From the NCBI RefSeq assembly GCF_001428485.1, contig NZ_LMHS01000003.1:1465679-1529678 (forward strand): DNA of 64,000 nt, read 5' to 3'. The notes below the pieces were generated by a model that did not search any database, was not told the origin of the DNA, and was given only the letters and a program-made list of their open reading frames with translations. Positions within the stretch are counted from its first letter, which is position 1. Every line of letters begins with the position of its first letter. Origin of the DNA: Microbacterium sp. Root180 (GTDB lineage Bacteria > Actinomycetota > Actinomycetes > Actinomycetales > Microbacteriaceae). Made by a program: the position numbers and the translations under genes. Positions 20,801 to 28,598 of the stretch are shown piece by piece.

Positions 20801-20945
20801 CGAGCCGGCTGACTGGTTCGTGTCGGCGACGGATGCCCAGGCCGAGCTCCAGGGCGCGGGGCAGGTCGGCGTCCTCGCCTACCTCTCCGGTTCCGCGACC
20901 AACGCTCCCCTCGTGGTGAGCGTCGATGACCTCGAGGTGCGCTGA
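14826..20945 (+). CDS. giant secreted propeller/LamG/PKD protein B (longest copy)
   Basis: 2039 residues from the ATG at 14826, chosen for GGGGAG 8 bases upstream and the signal peptide that follows; in-frame ATGs at 14784 and 14811 are less likely. Order: signal peptide; propeller-like 52-475; Fn3-like 476-575; LamG1 580-796; PKD1 806-889; LamG2 895-1109; PKD2-5 about 1119-1450; GWG module 1454-1660; PKD6-7 about 1666-1832; GWG module 1834-2039. LamG1 and LamG2 are alike (YANAVLDDGASLLW and YTQRVLDDGAQVYW), so a LamG-PKD block was duplicated. No anchor motif is seen. The likely role, surface adhesion or matrix, is inferred from domains. Confidence 0.85.
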   Translation: MGGKTFASTWGSRLRGAVVGVTVSTVVVAGLAFGAAAPAAAADPIPGIAPIEQRSASTVTADPLPTVQIDSGIVWAQVIAGRTVFAGGSFSNARPAGATPGQSLMPRSNILAYDIETGVATSFAPTINGTVKSLAVSPDGRTLYVGGSFNQVNGQTRFNVAAFDVATGALLTTFRPAIGGSYVNAIVATNTTVYFGGLIGAAGGNTRKNLAAANAANGAVVAWAPTADLQVDTMVMEPGGAKLIVGGRFGQVNGANQRGLAALDLVDGSVLPWAAPATVQNGVPATDGSAGKAGIWALNADDNAVYGTGWVFANKWVGNLEGMFAAEAGSGDIRWVADCHGDHYGVYSDGTNVYTTGHEHDCQTAGGLPQAYPAPGNIRHATVYTAAAKGTLTTSPSVNDIYADWGGYPAPAAVNWFPDWTTGTASGSGQAGWTATGNGKYLLVGGEQTFVNGQRSQGITRFSTTPAGGPKSAPRLSGVNWTPSARSVSAGTARVAIPANWDRDDLNLTYELYEQGKAAPVATTTKKSTFWETPNVVLTATGLPAGATKTYRVVARDGDGNSANSANVTVTVSSADASAYANAVLDDGASLLWRLGGTDGGADWAGTNDAQFKNGVGTTTDDALAGEDNGSATTPGGNGFATTTSTSAVGSSFAAELWFKTDTTSGGKIVGYGDNPNDNSGSYDRHVYMKNNGQLIFGTYPGYTATVQSTKSYNDSKWHHLVAQQSADGQALYVDGELVGSSTVTGAQSYTGYWKLGGDNINGWPNQPASSYFRGSIDEFAVYGSALTATQVANHYEIGKGPHLPPVAVIDEVVAGQTVTFSGKGSTSSGDADVASYAWSFGDGATSTEATPTHKYAGAGDYTVTLTVTDSQDAVSAVTTKQLTIAAPATATAKYTQRVLDDGAQVYWGLGGPVGNVDWVSDRDMVGTPGVGTSSDSVTTGGSATFDGGSAFGRTSRTISASTPFAAEVWFKTTTTNGGKIFGYGGSSEGNSGNYDRHLYMTNDGRLVFGVWLGFAAIVQTSASFNDGQWHHVVAQVGPDGGERLFVDGALAASDGGIQGAQEYDGYWRIGGDNIGGWPGQPNSYYFNGQLDDFAAYSRTLSENEVDDHYRIAKGLATTQAQFSVTGTGPSRTFDGTASTPTPGRTITGYAWSFGDGGTGSGATASHTYDEPGTYTATLTVTDSAGRTGVATSTIVILPPHAAPVAAIGTDVDGLTVDFDSDDSTASGGATIADYAWNFGDGTTSTQADPTHVYGAAGTYTVSLTVTDSEGSTSSVATAEVTVEHAAPTAAFTADASGLSVSVDATGSAASDGATLTYSWNWGDGSAAGTGKTATHRYDTAGERTVTLTVTDSLGTTATKTASVTATHADPTASFTAQTSMLDVSVDASVSAASDDATLSYSWNWGDGTAAGSGETATHSYPAGGTFEITLTVTDSLGGTATTSRSVTVASQTVVASDDFARTVGSGWGSATVGGAWTSLSSMSVAAGVGRISLVAGQTRAPALGATSADDLSASLVFSADKVANGGGLHFSYVVHKSAAGEYRLKVRTLATGAVQVSVTKLVGTTETTFASQNLNGYTYTAGAKLRVRLETEGAGASTTLRGKVWADGTAEPAAWTVTGSDSVASLQGAGQIGVIAYATGTVTNVPVVISVDDIRVTSLGAAQPHEAPVAVIGATSTGLTTAFDGTGSTASGGATITGYAWDFGDGATSTEAKPTHTYAAGNYTARLVVTDSTGATSTAKTAAVSASHANPAAAFTASSSGLTLSVNGSGSQAFDGATLSHSWNWGDSTAAGSGATASHAYGAPGSYTVTLTVTDSLGSSATTSQVVTVSAEAFIAKDDFERTVATGWGTAPAGGTWGTAAGFSVSGGTGKVALAAGQTRTNLLTGVNAQNVDARLVVSSDKVANGGGLHLNYLVHKTAAGDYRVKLRISSAGVVQVSVSKVVGSTETIISNRTLTGYTHAAGSKLRLRFQATTVGGSTTLTAKAWADGAAEPADWFVSATDAQAELQGAGQVGVLAYLSGSATNAPLVVSVDDLEVR

Positions 20946-20974
20946 CCCCCCATAGCGTGCATCGAGCACCCAGG

Positions 20975-21013
20975 CACCCGCCTCCGTCCCACGCCGGAGG
21001 CGGGTGTCTTATT
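20975..21013 (+). terminator. intrinsic terminator after giant gene B
   Basis: A 12-bp perfect stem CACCCGCCTCCG (20975-20986) pairing with CGGAGGCGGGTG (20995-21006) is followed by TCTTATT. This is the best-formed terminator in the surface locus and separates gene C from genes A and B. Confidence 0.85.
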
Positions 21014-21026
21014 CCGTCAGGGGAAT
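21011..21026 (+). promoter_or_regulatory. ATTCC-N6-GGAAT dyad upstream of giant gene C
   Basis: ATTCC GTCAGG GGAAT lies 174 bases upstream of the start of gene C and mirrors the dyad at 8975-8988, 160 bases upstream of the lipoprotein gene. It directly follows the terminator, whose T-rich tail overlaps it. Confidence 0.3.
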
Positions 21027-21183
21027 ACGCCGCGAATCAGCTGACCCCTCGCGCCCGCCACGCTGCGGTGCTAGCCTCAGCCCGAAGAGCGCCGCTGTAT
21101 TTCTGGGAGACGCGGCGACTCCTGAGCTAGCGAGCAGTCTGGGGTTGCCGCTGCGTGCGGCACCGGAACTAGGGGAGTTCCTG

Positions 21184-24100
21184 ATGCAGAACGCGGTATC
21201 GGCGACGTCATTGCGGCCTCGCAGTCGAGTGGCGGGCATTCTCGCCGTCGCGGTGCTGATCGCGGCAGGATTGGTGGCGACGGTGGCCGATCCGGCCGCT
21301 GCCGCTCCGGGGCCTGCGCCGATCGAGCAGCGAAACGCGCAGACCGTGACGGCCGATCCGCTCCCGACGGTGCAGATCGACTCCGGCATCGTGTGGGCGC
21401 AGGTCGTGGCAGGGAGCACCGTGTACGCCGGCGGCAGCTTCTCCAATGCGCGTCCAGCCGGGACCAGCGCCGGTCAGAGCCTCATGCCGCGCAGCAACAT
21501 CCTCGCCTACAACATCAACACGGGTGTCGCCACCTCGTTCGCGCCCACAATCAACGGGACCGTGAAGGCGCTCGCCGTCTCCCCCGATGGTTCGCGGCTC
21601 TACGTCGGCGGATCCTTCAATCAGGTCAACGGCCTGACGCGATGGAACTTCGCGGTCTTCGACACCTCAACCGGCGCCCTGCTCGAGACCGTCAAGCCGG
21701 CCATCGGAGGCTCGTACATCAACGCCATCGTGGCGACGAACAGCACCGTCTACGTCGGCGGGCTGATCGGCGCCGCAGGCGGAGTGACGCGCAAGCACCT
21801 GGCGGCCGTCAGCGCCTCCAACGGCGCCGTGCTGGGGTGGGCTCCGCAACCCGATCTGCAGGTCGACTCCATGGTGATGGCGCCCGGGGGTGGCAAGCTC
21901 ATCGTCGCGGGCCGCTTCGAGACGATCAATGGGACGACGTCCCGCGGTCTCGGCGCCCTCGACCTGACCACCGGCGCCCTCCTCCCCTGGGCCGTCACCT
22001 CGGTCGTGCAGAACGGCATGGCCACGGGCTCGCTCGCCGGGCGCGCAGGCATCTGGGCGCTCTCCGCCGACAACTCGAAGGTCTACGGCACGGGCTGGGT
22101 GTTCTCGAACAAGACCATCGGCAACCTCGAGGGGCTGTTCGCCGCCGACGGGCAGACCGGTGCCGTCAGCTGGATCGCCGATTGCCACGGCGACCACTAC
22201 GGCGTCTTCTCCGACGGCACGAACGTGTATTCGACCGGTCATGAGCACGATTGCCAGACCGCGGGCGGGATGCCGCAGGCATACCCGTCGCCGGGCAACA
22301 TGCGCAACTCCAGCGTCTACACGGCGGCCGCGAAGGGCACGCTGACCCGCACCCCGACCGTGAACAGCATCTATGCCGACTGGGCGGGCTACCCGGCGCC
22401 GGCAGCGGTGAACTGGTACCCGGACTGGACGACGGGCACGGCATCCGGATCCGGGCAGGCGGCGTGGACCGTCACCGGCAACAGCCAGTACGTCGTGTTC
22501 GGCGGAGAGTTCCCCCTGGTGAACGGACAGCGCAACCAGGGCATCGCGCGATTCGCCCGCACGCCCTCGACGGGGGCGAACCAGGCCCCGCGTCTGTCCG
22601 GGGCGAACTGGACGCCCACCGCCCGCTCCGTGAGCGCCGGAACCGCGCACGTGCAGATCCCGGCCAACTGGGACCGCGACGATCTCGACCTGACCTACGA
22701 GCTGTGGGCGCAGGGGGGCGCGGCCCCGATCGCGACGAAGGTGGTGAAGTCGACGTACTGGTTCACGCCGGTCGTCACCCTCGCTGCCGAGGGGATCCCC
22801 TCCGGTTCCAGTCGGACCTATCGCGTCATCGCCCGCGACGGCGACGGCAACAGCGCGACGAGTGCGAACGTCACGCTCACCGTCAACGGAAGCTCGTCGT
22901 CGTCCTACGCCGACACCGTCCTCGACGACGGCGCGACCACGTACTGGCGTCTCGGGTCGTCGGGCGGAGGGACGGACCTCGCCGGCAACAACAACCTCGT
23001 CTCCTTCGGCGGAGTCGGGACGACCGCGGACGATGCCCTCGGCGCCGAGACGAACGGCTCCTCCACCTTCAACGGGTCCACGAGCGGCTTCGCCCGCGCG
23101 ACCGACACCACCGTCGTCGAGGAGGCGTTCGCGCTCGAGCTCTGGTTCAAGACTTCGACCACGACCGGCGGAAAGCTCATCGGCTACGGCAACGGGGCGT
23201 CCGGAAACTCGAGCACGTATGACCGGCACCTCTACATGCGCAACGACGGATCCCTGGCGTTCGGCGTGAATCCGGGCGCCCAGCGGGTGATCACGTCGCC
23301 GGGGACCTATCGCGACAACCAGTGGCATCATGCGGTCGCACAGCTGAACCCGTGGGCGGGCATCCAGCTCTACGTCGACGGCACGCTCGTGGCCACCGAC
23401 CCGTCGGGGACCGCGGGCCAGCTGTACTCCGGCTTCTGGAGGATCGGCGGTGACAATCTCAACAGCTGGCCGAACCGGCCCACGTCGAACATGTTCAACG
23501 GTGCGCTCGACGAGGTTGCCATCTACCCCCACCTCCTGACGGCCTCGCAGATCTCGACGCACTACGCGATCGGGCGCGGCCAGAGCCTGCCGACCGCGTC
23601 GTTCACGACATCCGGCTCGAATCTGTCCTGGTCGTTCAACGCCGGCGCGTCCACCGCTCCGAGCGGGCGGACGATCACGTCCTACGCGTGGAACTTCGGC
23701 GACGGGGCCACCGGGACCGGGGTCAACGCGAGCAGGACCTACGCCGCACCCGGCACGTACACCGTCACCCTGACGGTGACCGACAGTGCCGGGATGACGG
23801 GTTCGACCACGCGCACGGTGAACGCTTCGGGCCCGCATCAGGCGCCGGTCGCCGTCATCGGGGCGAGTGCGTCCGGGCTGACCGTCAACTACACGGGCAC
23901 GGGCTCCACCGCCTCAGGAGGCGCGACCGTGACCGGGTACGCCTGGAACTTCGGGGACGGCACGACGTCCACGCAAGCGAATCCCACGAAGACCTACGGG
24001 GCGGCCGGCACCTACACGGCCACGCTGACGGTGACCGACAGCATGGGGTCGACCAGCGGTCCCGCCACGCAGTCCGTGACCGTCTCTCCACAGACCTTCG

Positions 24101-24720
24101 TCGCGCAGGACGCCTTCGCCCGCACGGTGGCGAACGGTTGGGGTTCGGCCACCGTCGGCGGCGCGTGGACCGTCAACAGCGCCCCGGCCTTCTCGGTCGA
24201 TGGGAGCACCGGCCTCATCTCGCTCAATGCGGGGCAGACGCGCAGTGCGACTCTGGCGGGCGTGGCCGCTCAGAATGTCGACGCACGGGCGCTCTTCAGC
24301 ACGGCCAGCGTCGCCAACGGCGGCGGAGTGCACTTCAACTATCAAGTGCACAAGACCGCGGCCGGCGACTACCGGCTCAAGCTGCGGGTCGCCGCGAGCG
24401 GTGTGGTGACGGTCTCGCTCGCGAAGCTCGTGGGCACGACGGAGACGCTGCTCGTGAATCGGACCCTCGGTGGCTACACGCACACGGCGGGAGGCAAGCT
24501 CCAGCTCCATCTGGTCGCTTCGACCGTCGGCGGCGTGACGACGCTGAACGCGAACGTCTGGCCGGACGGCGCCACGGAGCCGAGCGGCTGGTTCGTGACG
24601 ATCACCGACGCGCAGGCCGAGCTTCAGGGTGCGGGGCAGGTCGGAGTGCTCTCGTACCTGTCCGGGTCGACGACCAACGTGCCGGTGGTCGTGAGCGTGG
24701 ACGCCATAGACGTCCGCTGA
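21184..24720 (+). CDS. giant secreted propeller/LamG/PKD protein C (shortest copy)
   Basis: 1178 residues from the ATG at 21184, chosen because GGGGAG lies 7 bases upstream and a standard signal peptide (SRVAGILAVAVLIAAGLVAT, cut near AAA) follows. Order: propeller-like about 46-470; Fn3-like 472-570; LamG 575-794; two PKD domains about 802-967 (WNFGDGAT, WNFGDGTT); one GWG module 971-1178. It is the simplest of the three tandem copies and shares the mature start PIEQR and the DCHGDHYG...GHEHDCQTA motif. It has its own upstream region, 238 bases with a dyad, so it may be regulated separately. It ends 3 bases from the convergent flippase gene. Confidence 0.85.
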   Translation: MQNAVSATSLRPRSRVAGILAVAVLIAAGLVATVADPAAAAPGPAPIEQRNAQTVTADPLPTVQIDSGIVWAQVVAGSTVYAGGSFSNARPAGTSAGQSLMPRSNILAYNINTGVATSFAPTINGTVKALAVSPDGSRLYVGGSFNQVNGLTRWNFAVFDTSTGALLETVKPAIGGSYINAIVATNSTVYVGGLIGAAGGVTRKHLAAVSASNGAVLGWAPQPDLQVDSMVMAPGGGKLIVAGRFETINGTTSRGLGALDLTTGALLPWAVTSVVQNGMATGSLAGRAGIWALSADNSKVYGTGWVFSNKTIGNLEGLFAADGQTGAVSWIADCHGDHYGVFSDGTNVYSTGHEHDCQTAGGMPQAYPSPGNMRNSSVYTAAAKGTLTRTPTVNSIYADWAGYPAPAAVNWYPDWTTGTASGSGQAAWTVTGNSQYVVFGGEFPLVNGQRNQGIARFARTPSTGANQAPRLSGANWTPTARSVSAGTAHVQIPANWDRDDLDLTYELWAQGGAAPIATKVVKSTYWFTPVVTLAAEGIPSGSSRTYRVIARDGDGNSATSANVTLTVNGSSSSSYADTVLDDGATTYWRLGSSGGGTDLAGNNNLVSFGGVGTTADDALGAETNGSSTFNGSTSGFARATDTTVVEEAFALELWFKTSTTTGGKLIGYGNGASGNSSTYDRHLYMRNDGSLAFGVNPGAQRVITSPGTYRDNQWHHAVAQLNPWAGIQLYVDGTLVATDPSGTAGQLYSGFWRIGGDNLNSWPNRPTSNMFNGALDEVAIYPHLLTASQISTHYAIGRGQSLPTASFTTSGSNLSWSFNAGASTAPSGRTITSYAWNFGDGATGTGVNASRTYAAPGTYTVTLTVTDSAGMTGSTTRTVNASGPHQAPVAVIGASASGLTVNYTGTGSTASGGATVTGYAWNFGDGTTSTQANPTKTYGAAGTYTATLTVTDSMGSTSGPATQSVTVSPQTFVAQDAFARTVANGWGSATVGGAWTVNSAPAFSVDGSTGLISLNAGQTRSATLAGVAAQNVDARALFSTASVANGGGVHFNYQVHKTAAGDYRLKLRVAASGVVTVSLAKLVGTTETLLVNRTLGGYTHTAGGKLQLHLVASTVGGVTTLNANVWPDGATEPSGWFVTITDAQAELQGAGQVGVLSYLSGSTTNVPVVVSVDAIDVR

Positions 24721-24723
24721 CCG

Positions 24724-26187
24724 TCAGGTGCGCGGACGGCGCTTGACCATGAGGCGAGCGAACGCCGTGAGGTTGCGGGCGTCGCGGCGGTAGATCGGGA
24801 TGACGAGCGCGGATGCTGCGGCGGCGAGGCCGGCCGCAACGCCGGCGACGAGCATCGCCCACACGCCCCACGGCGCGACCAGGATCGACATCCCCCACGC
24901 CGCGGCGCAGGTCCAGGCGCAGACGGCCAGGATGCGCCCGGCGCCCGCGTAGAGCCGGGCGGTCGGCATGGGCGTGATGCGCGAGAGCCAGAACAGCGAC
25001 AGGGGCCACGAGATGGCGGGCGCGATGGTGAACCCGATGGCCACGCCGAGCACCCCGTAGAACGAGCCGACGACGATGCACGTGATCTTGATGGTGGTCG
25101 TGACGATCGTGTAGAGGAAGAGCTGTCGGCCGAGCCCGCGCGAGAGGTAGACCCAGTACCCGACGAACGCGAGCGTCGTGAGGAGCCCCGCCACCGCGAA
25201 GAGCGCGACGATCGGGATCGCGTCGAGCCACTGGGGTCCGAGCATGATCCGGACGATCGGGTCCGCCAGCGCCGTCACCAGGATCAGCGGGATGCCCAGC
25301 CCGTATCCCAGCATGAGCTGGGCCGACGCCAGGTAGTTGTTGAAGCGCGGGGGATCCTCCTGCACGCGCGCGAGCACCGGCAGGGCCACGTTCTTGGTGG
25401 GGGAGCGCACCTGGCTGAGCGGGGTCATGACGAGCTGGAAGGCGCGGTTGTAGAGGCCGAGCGGCGTCGTGCCGAACTTGAGGCCGACCAGGATGGTGTC
25501 GATCTGCGAGCCGGTGTAGACGAGCAGGTTCGTTGCGACGATGTTCCAGCCGAAGTTGATCAACTGGCGCACGGAATCCGCCCGCGAGTACCAGCGCGGG
25601 AGCCACCGTCCGGCGATCACGCAGCCCACCAGGACCACGACGCCGCTCGCGAGCTGCTGCATGACCAGCGCCCAGTACTCGGCGCCCGCGAGGGCTGCGA
25701 CGACGGCGACGGCCAGCGCGACCGCAGCCGCCGTGATGTCGATCGCCGCCAGCGCCTTGAACTTGAGTTCGCGAGCGAGGTTGGCGCGGTGCTGCGTTGC
25801 GAGGCCGTTGAGCAGGAAGAGCAGCGAGAGCCAGTGGACCATGCCGACGATCTCGGGCTCGTCGACGACGGCCTCGATCGGCCCGGCGAGTGCGAACATC
25901 ACGCCGGTGAGGACCACGCCGATCGCCGAGTTGATCCAGAAGAGGTTGTCGCGCTGACCCGTGGTCAGAACGGGAGCCTGGATGGATGCCGTCGTCAGGC
26001 CGAAGTCGCGGAAGATCTCGCCGACGCCGACCACGACGAGGATGATCGCGAGCAGGCCGTAGTCGTGCGGGGTGAGCAGGCGCGCGAGGATGACGACCGA
26101 CAGGAGCTGCAGCACCAGCTTGGCGATCTGAGCGGCCAGGGTGAAGAAGACGCCCCGTGCCGCGGAGTGTGCGAGGTCGGAGGTCAT
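24724..26187 (-). CDS. Wzx-type oligosaccharide flippase
   Basis: 487 residues with about 12-14 hydrophobic segments, starting GVFFTLAAQIAKLVLQLLSV and LARLLTPHDYGLLAI, the classic opening of MOP-superfamily lipopolysaccharide flippases (MATE-like, polysaccharide biosynthesis protein). It should move lipid-linked repeat units across the cytoplasmic membrane. The ATG at 26187 overlaps the stop of the FrhB-like gene (ATGA). Third gene of a pyruvyl transferase-FrhB-flippase operon. The substrate is presumably the unit primed by the enzyme at 35897-37459. Confidence 0.87.
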   Translation of the reverse strand: MTSDLAHSAARGVFFTLAAQIAKLVLQLLSVVILARLLTPHDYGLLAIILVVVGVGEIFRDFGLTTASIQAPVLTTGQRDNLFWINSAIGVVLTGVMFALAGPIEAVVDEPEIVGMVHWLSLLFLLNGLATQHRANLARELKFKALAAIDITAAAVALAVAVVAALAGAEYWALVMQQLASGVVVLVGCVIAGRWLPRWYSRADSVRQLINFGWNIVATNLLVYTGSQIDTILVGLKFGTTPLGLYNRAFQLVMTPLSQVRSPTKNVALPVLARVQEDPPRFNNYLASAQLMLGYGLGIPLILVTALADPIVRIMLGPQWLDAIPIVALFAVAGLLTTLAFVGYWVYLSRGLGRQLFLYTIVTTTIKITCIVVGSFYGVLGVAIGFTIAPAISWPLSLFWLSRITPMPTARLYAGAGRILAVCAWTCAAAWGMSILVAPWGVWAMLVAGVAAGLAAAASALVIPIYRRDARNLTAFARLMVKRRPRT

Positions 26188-27395
26188 CGGGGTCGTCCGC
26201 GGGCGGCCCGGACCCGGCGCGCCGTGCCCCGCAGCACCTGCACGAATCGCCTCGGATGCACGAGGCTCAGCCGGGCCAGCCCGAAGCCTCGGTAGCGCGG
26301 CGGCTTCCGACCCGCGAGCGCCGATCCCCACAGCCGCGCCAGCAGGTAGCGGCGCCGCGCCGTCTGCAGCGGCTGTGCGTTCGCGAGAGCGTCCATCGAG
26401 AGCGGGCGGACCTCGATGACGCCTTCGGCGATGGCGGCCTCGATCACGTCGAGCCCGCGCTGCGTCCTCGCGATGAGGGCGCTCACACCCGCGCCTTCGG
26501 CGAACTGCGGGTACCCGCGCTCGTCGGTCGCCCAGGAGTCGGCGGCGACGATGTCGGCCGACTCTCCGACGCCGTCGGGGCAGACCTTGCAGCGCCATTG
26601 AGTGGTGGGTCCGAGCGTGCTGCCCCAGGACTCCTCGTAGTCGGCGCTCACCTCGGTGTCGCCGGCGCGCGCCGCGAAGCGGCCGGGCCAGCCGTGCCCC
26701 CGGTAGCGCAGTGAATCGACCTTCCGGTCGGGATCGATTCCGAGACCTTCGAGCAGAGCGTCCGTCGCTCGCTGGCTCGGCGTTCCGGCGCAGAAGAAGG
26801 ACAGCAGGAGGGGCGCTTCGCCGCCCGGTTCGATGCGGGACGCACGCAGCGCCGCGATCTCGCACGGCTTGGCCGTGACGGCGCTCCCGGCGGCGAAGGC
26901 ATCCGGATTGGTGAGCGCGGCGACCGGTGCGTACCGCGAACCCGCGGCCGCGAGGGCCTGCTCGCGGGTCGTGATGGTGACCGGGATGCTGCGCCGCGGC
27001 TCGCTCGGATCGCCGGCGGCACCGGCGACCCTGGCCGCGCGTCCGCTGGTGACCAGCCACGTGTGGAGGGCGGTCAGAACACCGCCGCTGCTCCCGGCGA
27101 GACGGATCTCCTCGTCCGTCGCCCAGGCCTCCCACGCGGCGAGGGAGGAGCCGAGCAGAGGATGGCGGCGGGACCCGGCCGGGTCCTGCGCATCGATGCG
27201 CACGCCAGGGCAGGAGCGGGCGAAGATCCGCGCCGCGTCCGGCATCTCCTCCGGCGACCCGACTTCGACGGGTCGCGCGTACCCGGCGGCGTCGAGGCGC
27301 ATCTCCAGCCCTCGGTCGAGCCGGGTGCACAGACCGCATCCGGAGCACGCGTCCCGCGCGAGGACGTCCTGGACCCGGTCGCGCAGCTCGGTCAT
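26184..27395 (-). CDS. FrhB/FdhB-like iron-sulfur oxidoreductase (coenzyme F420 hydrogenase beta subunit family)
   Basis: 403 residues. The N-terminus has ACSGCGLC, then RSCPGV, a four-cysteine iron-sulfur arrangement. Further on are KPCEIAAL, SFFCAG and WRCKVCPDG with SADIVAADSW, all hallmarks of the FrhB/FdhB family. Members inside polysaccharide loci are commonly paired with pyruvyl transferases, as here: both neighbours overlap by ATGA. The true electron donor (F420, flavin or ferredoxin) cannot be told from sequence, and the job in glycan synthesis is unknown. Soluble, no signal peptide. Confidence 0.8.
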   Translation of the reverse strand: MTELRDRVQDVLARDACSGCGLCTRLDRGLEMRLDAAGYARPVEVGSPEEMPDAARIFARSCPGVRIDAQDPAGSRRHPLLGSSLAAWEAWATDEEIRLAGSSGGVLTALHTWLVTSGRAARVAGAAGDPSEPRRSIPVTITTREQALAAAGSRYAPVAALTNPDAFAAGSAVTAKPCEIAALRASRIEPGGEAPLLLSFFCAGTPSQRATDALLEGLGIDPDRKVDSLRYRGHGWPGRFAARAGDTEVSADYEESWGSTLGPTTQWRCKVCPDGVGESADIVAADSWATDERGYPQFAEGAGVSALIARTQRGLDVIEAAIAEGVIEVRPLSMDALANAQPLQTARRRYLLARLWGSALAGRKPPRYRGFGLARLSLVHPRRFVQVLRGTARRVRAARGRPR

Positions 27396-28468
27396 GCCAC
27401 GCCCCCGACGAGCTCGCCCACGGGGGCGAGCAGCTCCTGGCCTCGCGTCATCGCGCTGCGCGCCCGATCGGCCAGCGCAGGTGCGTCCACCGCCCGGAGG
27501 ACGTCGGCAGCGGCATCCGCCGACTCCGCCAGCGACACAACGTGCGGCCAGTCGAGTTCGGCCATGAGCGGCTGGAACTTCCGCGAGTACGCCATGGCGA
27601 TCGCGGGGGTGCCGGTCGACAGCGCATTGAGGCAGGCGTGCATCCGCGCGCCGATCACGAGCTGCGCTCCGGCGATCACGGACCGCGCGTCATCGAGATC
27701 GCGCGGGACGTGCACGCCGATCTGCCCGTCGTACTCGTCCTGGAGAGTGTGCGAGACGGGAACGTCGTTGTCGGCGTCGTGGCTGTCGAGCACGTGCGGC
27801 AGCAGCGTGACCCGGCGTCCGTCGGCGAGCAGGCGGGAGATGATCGTGCGCACCGCCGTGCGGTACGACCCGTGGTCGACGTGGTCGCTGGTCTTCCACA
27901 GCAGTCCCGACACGTTCATCAGCACGTCGTGGTCGCCGGACGGCGTCGGCTGAGAGATGCCGAACACGAGATCGGTCGTGAGGCGGTCCGCCGGGCGGCC
28001 GAGCCCCTCGGCGGCGCGGGCGCTGGCAGGGTCGCGCGCGAAGACGAGGGTCGAGCGGCGAAGATTGCGCTGCGCGAACAGGCGACCGCGGGTCGATCGG
28101 AACGGTCCGATCGTCTGGGGTGCGAGCACGGCTTTCGCACCCGCCTGGACGGCGAACTCGTGCACGAGCGACATCTTGGCGTGGCGCTGGATGCCGTAGA
28201 TGTCGGCGAAGCTGTCGCCCGAGCGCGTGTCCCAGTAGAGGTCGAACTGGCTGAGCCATTCCATCATCCCGGCGCGACCGGTGAAGCGCTCGCGCACGAG
28301 CGACCGGGGGCGACCCCAGGGCAGCGCGTCGGGGCGAGCGCCGAAGTCCATGAACTCGATACGGGCACCCGGCAACGCCGCGTGCAGGAGGTCGGCCGAT
28401 CCGCGGCCGAGCACGCGCACCCCCAGATTCGGAGATGAATCTCCCGCCCAGCCGACGAGTATGCGCAC
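27392..28468 (-). CDS. polysaccharide pyruvyl transferase family protein
   Basis: 358 residues from the GTG at 28468, supported by AAGGGGG about 10 bases upstream and by the domain starting VRILVGWAGDSSPNLG; a TTG at 28507 would add 13 unlikely residues. It carries LAPQTIGPF, FARDPAS, a central VLMNVSGLLW, and the late GARMHACLNALSTGTPAIAMAYSRKF, the family's characteristic C-terminal motif (compare WcaK, CsaB). Such enzymes transfer pyruvate from phosphoenolpyruvate to form ketals on sugars, giving negative charge. It heads the leftward operon with the FrhB-like and flippase genes. Confidence 0.85.
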   Translation of the reverse strand: MRILVGWAGDSSPNLGVRVLGRGSADLLHAALPGARIEFMDFGARPDALPWGRPRSLVRERFTGRAGMMEWLSQFDLYWDTRSGDSFADIYGIQRHAKMSLVHEFAVQAGAKAVLAPQTIGPFRSTRGRLFAQRNLRRSTLVFARDPASARAAEGLGRPADRLTTDLVFGISQPTPSGDHDVLMNVSGLLWKTSDHVDHGSYRTAVRTIISRLLADGRRVTLLPHVLDSHDADNDVPVSHTLQDEYDGQIGVHVPRDLDDARSVIAGAQLVIGARMHACLNALSTGTPAIAMAYSRKFQPLMAELDWPHVVSLAESADAAADVLRAVDAPALADRARSAMTRGQELLAPVGELVGGVA

Positions 28469-28520
28469 TCGTTCGATCCCCCTTCGGCCGGCCAACCCGA
28501 GCCCCAACCCCCCTTCATCT

Positions 28521-28530
28521 TATGGGGGAC
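28521..28530. promoter_or_regulatory. TATGGGGGAC half-site in a divergent promoter region
   Basis: Sits between the divergent pyruvyl transferase (28468) and Wzy-like (28599) genes. It is the same half-site as in the perfect palindrome at 38819-38838 and is preceded by a C6 run that makes an imperfect dyad. A shared regulator is possible. Confidence 0.3.
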
Positions 28531-28598
28531 CGTGCCGCACTCCCTCGCATGGCCCCCTCCGCGCGTAGAATCGGGCGACGGACTTCAGGGGGCCCGGC

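Noticed and set aside
9770..24720. Horizontal transfer island judged by composition
   Set aside because: GC content and codon use look like the neighbours, and no integrase, transposase or tRNA-end duplication was seen.
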